Source of the DNA: Microvirga pudoricolor
GTDB lineage: Bacteria > Pseudomonadota > Alphaproteobacteria > Rhizobiales > Beijerinckiaceae
Direction: 5' to 3'
NCBI RefSeq assembly: GCF_016892705.1
Contig: NZ_JAFEMB010000001.1
Span: 1,426,001-1,490,000 of the forward strand
DNA: 64,000 nucleotides
The translations under genes and the position numbers were made by a program. The notes beneath the pieces were generated by a model. The model worked only from the letters and a program-made list of their open reading frames with translations. It did not search any database and was not told the DNA's origin. Positions 61,555 to 64,000 of this stretch are shown here, piece after piece (the first letter of the stretch is position 1; each line of letters opens with the position of its first letter).

Positions 61555-63552
61555 GTGGCCTCCACGCCAAGACCGGTCCGGCCCGCCCATCTGGCGGACG
61601 AGGACCTCGCGGGGGCGCCCGCTTCGCCCTGGCGCAATCTCGGGCTCGCGGCCCTCATCGCGGCCCTCTTGGTCCCGCTCCTCTTCGCGGCGCCGTTCCG
61701 GCTGGTGGAGGCACGGCTCTTCGACGTGTTCTCCACGATCGCGCCCCTCACGCCGCCCCAGCCCAGCGTGACGATCGTGGCCATCGACGAGCCGTCCTTC
61801 GCGGAGATCGGGCAGCGTTGGCCGTGGCCCCGGAGCCTGCACGGGACCGTGGTGGAGAAGCTGCGGGCGGCGGGCGCCAAGGTGGTGGGGGTGGACATCA
61901 TCTTCTCCGAGCCCTCGACGCCTCAGGCCGACGCGGCGCTCGCGGCCGCCATGGGGCCGGACGTGGTGCTGGCGGCCGACGACGTGACCACCGTGATGGA
62001 GCAGGGCACCCAGGTGTCGCGGGTGGGGCCCATCGACGACCTGACCGAGGCGGGCGCCGTGCCGGGCGTGACCTCCGTCGATCTCGACGGCGACGCCTCC
62101 TTGCGCCGCATGCCGTCCGTCCCCGACAGCTTCGCCGCCCAGGCCCTGCACCGGGCGGGCCTGCCCGTGACGGAAGCGCCCGAGGGCGCGTTGATCCAGT
62201 ATTTCGGCGGACCGCGCACCTATCCGACGGTCTCCTACTACCAGGCCCTCGATCCCGACGGGTTCCTGCCCAAGGGCTTCTTCAAGGACCGCATCGTCTT
62301 CGTGGGGCTGAGCCTCAAGGCCGCCCCGACGCCCGACAGCGGCGCGGCCGATACCTTTCCGACGCCCTACACGCTTGCGGACAACACCGTGACGGCAGGC
62401 GTCGAGATCCAGGCCACGATCCTGGACAACCTCCGCCACGGGCTGTTCATCACGCCCGTCGCGCGCCCCGCCATGGCCGGGCTGGTGATCGCCGCCGCCT
62501 TCCTGGCGATGCTGCTTTGCGGCACCGGCATGTCCTGGCGGGCGGTGATCCGGGCCGTGCTGGCCCTCGCGGGCCTGATCCTCGGATCCTGGCTGCTCCT
62601 GCGCTATGGGCGGCTCTGGGCGCCGCCGGCGCTGCCCGCCGCCGCGATGCTCGGCGTGTTCGGCACCCGCTTCGGGCTGGACTACATGCAGGAACGCCAC
62701 CTGCGGCGCACGGTCTCCACGGCGTTCTCCCGCTACCTGCCGCCGGATCTCGTCAAGCAGCTCGCCCGCAACCCCTCGGCCCTCAAGCTCGGCGGCGAGC
62801 GGCGCACCCTGTCGATCCTGTTCTGCGACGTGCGGGGGTTCACGAGCCTGTCCGAGCGCCTGAAGGACGAGCCCGAGAAGCTCACCACCCTCATCAACCG
62901 CCTGCTCGACCCGCTCTCGGAGGCCGTGATGGCGGAAGGCGGCACCATCGACAAGTACATGGGCGACTGCGTGATGGCGTTCTGGAACGCGCCCCTGCCG
63001 GCCCACGACCACCCGCACCGGGCCGTGCAGGCGGCGCTTCGCATGATCGAGGCCGTCAAGGACCTGAACGCCGTGCTCAAGGGGGAGAGCGGCGAGAGCG
63101 CGCCGGTCTTCGCCGTGGGCGTGGGCGTCAACACCGGCGACTGCGTGGTGGGCAATGTGGGGTCGCGCTGGCGCTACGATTATTCCGTACTGGGCGACAC
63201 GGTGAACCTCGCCTCGCGGCTGGAAGGCCTGTCGAAGGAATACGGCGTCTCGGTCATTCTGGGGCCCAGCACGGCGGAGGCCGTGCGCGACGATTACGTG
63301 CTGGTGGAGCTCGACCGGATCGCCGTGCGCGGGCGGACCACCCAATCGGCGATCTACACCGTGCTGACGCCGGCCTCGGGCCGGGCCGATGCGGCCGTGG
63401 CCGAAGCCGAGGCCCTGCATGCGCGGCTGACGGGCCACGTCCAGGCGGGCGAGACCGCCGAGGCCCTGGCGCTGATCCCCCGCTGCGAAGCCCTCGCGCC
63501 CGCGCTTTCCAAATACTACGCCCGGCTGCGCGAAAAATTGTCGGCCCCCTGA
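61555..63552 (+). CDS. Adenylate/guanylate cyclase with CHASE2 sensor domain
   Basis: A 665-residue membrane cyclase. TM1 is near residues 31-49 and a periplasmic CHASE2 domain spans about 55-290 (VTIVAIDEPSFAEIGQRWPW, VVGVDIIFSEPS). Three TM helices follow at about 300-385, then a class III cyclase domain at about 420-605. Metal aspartates are D425 (FCDVRGF) and D471 (YMGDCV). K467 in DKYMGD is the adenine-type specificity residue, and GDTVNLASRLEG holds the transition-state residues. It should make cAMP in response to a periplasmic signal. I start at GTG 61555; GTG 61498 would place the intergenic repeat inside the protein. The upstream FecR-barrel protein is its likely partner. Confidence 0.88.
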   Translation: MASTPRPVRPAHLADEDLAGAPASPWRNLGLAALIAALLVPLLFAAPFRLVEARLFDVFSTIAPLTPPQPSVTIVAIDEPSFAEIGQRWPWPRSLHGTVVEKLRAAGAKVVGVDIIFSEPSTPQADAALAAAMGPDVVLAADDVTTVMEQGTQVSRVGPIDDLTEAGAVPGVTSVDLDGDASLRRMPSVPDSFAAQALHRAGLPVTEAPEGALIQYFGGPRTYPTVSYYQALDPDGFLPKGFFKDRIVFVGLSLKAAPTPDSGAADTFPTPYTLADNTVTAGVEIQATILDNLRHGLFITPVARPAMAGLVIAAAFLAMLLCGTGMSWRAVIRAVLALAGLILGSWLLLRYGRLWAPPALPAAAMLGVFGTRFGLDYMQERHLRRTVSTAFSRYLPPDLVKQLARNPSALKLGGERRTLSILFCDVRGFTSLSERLKDEPEKLTTLINRLLDPLSEAVMAEGGTIDKYMGDCVMAFWNAPLPAHDHPHRAVQAALRMIEAVKDLNAVLKGESGESAPVFAVGVGVNTGDCVVGNVGSRWRYDYSVLGDTVNLASRLEGLSKEYGVSVILGPSTAEAVRDDYVLVELDRIAVRGRTTQSAIYTVLTPASGRADAAVAEAEALHARLTGHVQAGETAEALALIPRCEALAPALSKYYARLREKLSAP

Positions 63553-63600
63553 AACGGCAAAGTCCAAGAGTCTCGAAGCGCTTCGGCCAAGGCCTGCAGC

Positions 63601-63620
63601 TGCAAGTCATTTGCAAGTCA
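63601..63620. repeat. Direct repeat TGCAAGTCA with 11-base period
   Basis: Two copies of TGCAAGTCA (63601-63609 and 63612-63620) lie one helical turn apart, 100 bases upstream of the CDF transporter gene. The phasing suits two regulator subunits on one DNA face. The regulator is unknown. Confidence 0.35.
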
Positions 63621-63719
63621 AAACAAGGGCTTGCGCGGACCGGAACCCGGACTATAAGGCCGTTCCCGCGGCCGGAGCCGCGTCACCGAAGACCGTTCAA
63701 GCCGGAAAGACCTGAACCG

Positions 63720-64000
63720 ATGGACAAGCTGCAGAAACTCGCCCTCGGCAGCATCGTCGTCGGAGCGCTGGTGCTGGCGCTGAAATATGCGGCCTTCCAC
63801 GTCACGGGCAGCATCGCGCTCTATTCGGACGCGCTCGAGAGCATCATCAACGTGGTCACGGCGGTGGTGGCCTTCTTCGCGATCCGGGTCAGCGCCGCGC
63901 CGCCCGACGCAAACCACCCCTACGGCCACCACAAGGCGGAGTACTTCTCCGCCGTGCTGGAGGGCGTGCTCATCATCCTGGCGGCCCTGTCGATCCTGCG
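63720..64000 (+). CDS. Cation diffusion facilitator family transporter (partial, 3' end outside window)
   Basis: The first 93 residues of a CDF metal/proton antiporter are visible. TM1 is at residues 9-27 and TM2 carries SIALYSDALESIINV, whose D37 and nearby residues form half of the transport-site tetrad. HPYGHHKAEYFSAVLEG, the conserved CDF block, leads into TM3. It would export Zn2+, Fe2+, Co2+ or Mn2+ from the cytosol. The ATG at 63720 follows a weak purine stretch (GGAAAG). Metal specificity cannot be judged from the part present. Confidence 0.93.
   Translation, partial: MDKLQKLALGSIVVGALVLALKYAAFHVTGSIALYSDALESIINVVTAVVAFFAIRVSAAPPDANHPYGHHKAEYFSAVLEGVLIILAALSIL

Noticed and set aside
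61549..63567. A 672-codon open frame on the minus strand
   Set aside because: Antisense to the CHASE2 cyclase, whose catalytic motifs are unambiguous.

Overview
The window is 64 kb of GC-rich, gene-dense DNA from an alphaproteobacterium. It is most likely a soil or plant-associated member of the Hyphomicrobiales (Methylobacteriaceae/Microvirga/Bosea-like). This rests on the DUF4170 gene, the RamB/ScfR-type regulator divergent from isocitrate lyase, the many solute-binding-protein ABC systems, and a Rhizobiales-type palindromic intergenic repeat at 61451-61551. It reads as chromosomal: I see no rRNA, tRNA, insertion sequence, phage gene or CRISPR array. The genus is an inference.

Layout. (a) 349-13904: sugar or sugar-acid catabolism. 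It holds an AGE-family isomerase, 2-keto-3-deoxygalactonokinase (dgoK), a DapA-type aldolase/dehydratase, an enolase-superfamily acid-sugar dehydratase, a complete CUT1 sugar ABC importer, an extended SDR, a fused IclR regulator-SMP30 lactonase, a second SDR and a glycolate/lactate-type FAD dehydrogenase. (b) 13924-21030: a LysR regulator divergent from a compact operon that looks able to make L-2,3-diaminopropionate (Dap). Its genes are an ornithine-cyclodeaminase-type dehydrogenase (SbnB role), a fold-type III PLP decarboxylase (Y4yA-like), an SbnA-like synthase, a MATE exporter and a ParB/SerK-fold putative serine kinase, followed by an 80-residue orphan and an XRE regulator. No siderophore synthetase or NRPS lies in the window, so the end product is unknown. 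(c) 21341-25781: a lone LysR, DUF2945, a mutarotase-like protein coupled to an orphan binding protein, aroQ and a small proline-rich protein.

(d) 25867-39524: a dipeptide/oligopeptide ABC importer with an M32 carboxypeptidase. It diverges from a GntR-led operon of amide-bond and carbonyl-handling enzymes (creatininase family, ketopantoate-reductase family, SDR, polysaccharide-deacetylase family, P1/DmpA peptidase, isoaspartyl peptidase) whose substrate is not obvious. (e) 39508-49445: a histidine-utilization regulon, hutF-hutC divergent from hutI-hutH-hutU-hutD, then a NitT/TauT-type ABC importer that carries the same putative HutC operator. (f) 49671-57635: an RTX calcium-binding protein, DUF4170, isocitrate lyase and its divergent regulator with a shared palindrome, a class I amidotransferase, a TerB-like protein, an osmoprotectant-type binding protein and a response regulator. 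(g) 57805-64000: a very large FecR-TPR-outer-membrane-barrel protein followed by a CHASE2 adenylate cyclase, then the start of a CDF metal transporter.

Recurring structure: in all three ABC operons of the window a strong RNA hairpin lies between the solute-binding-protein gene and the first permease gene, which should raise binding-protein mRNA over membrane-component mRNA. The least explained parts are the Dap operon, the GntR-led amide-hydrolase operon, the regulator-lactonase fusion and the FecR-barrel/CHASE2-cyclase pair.
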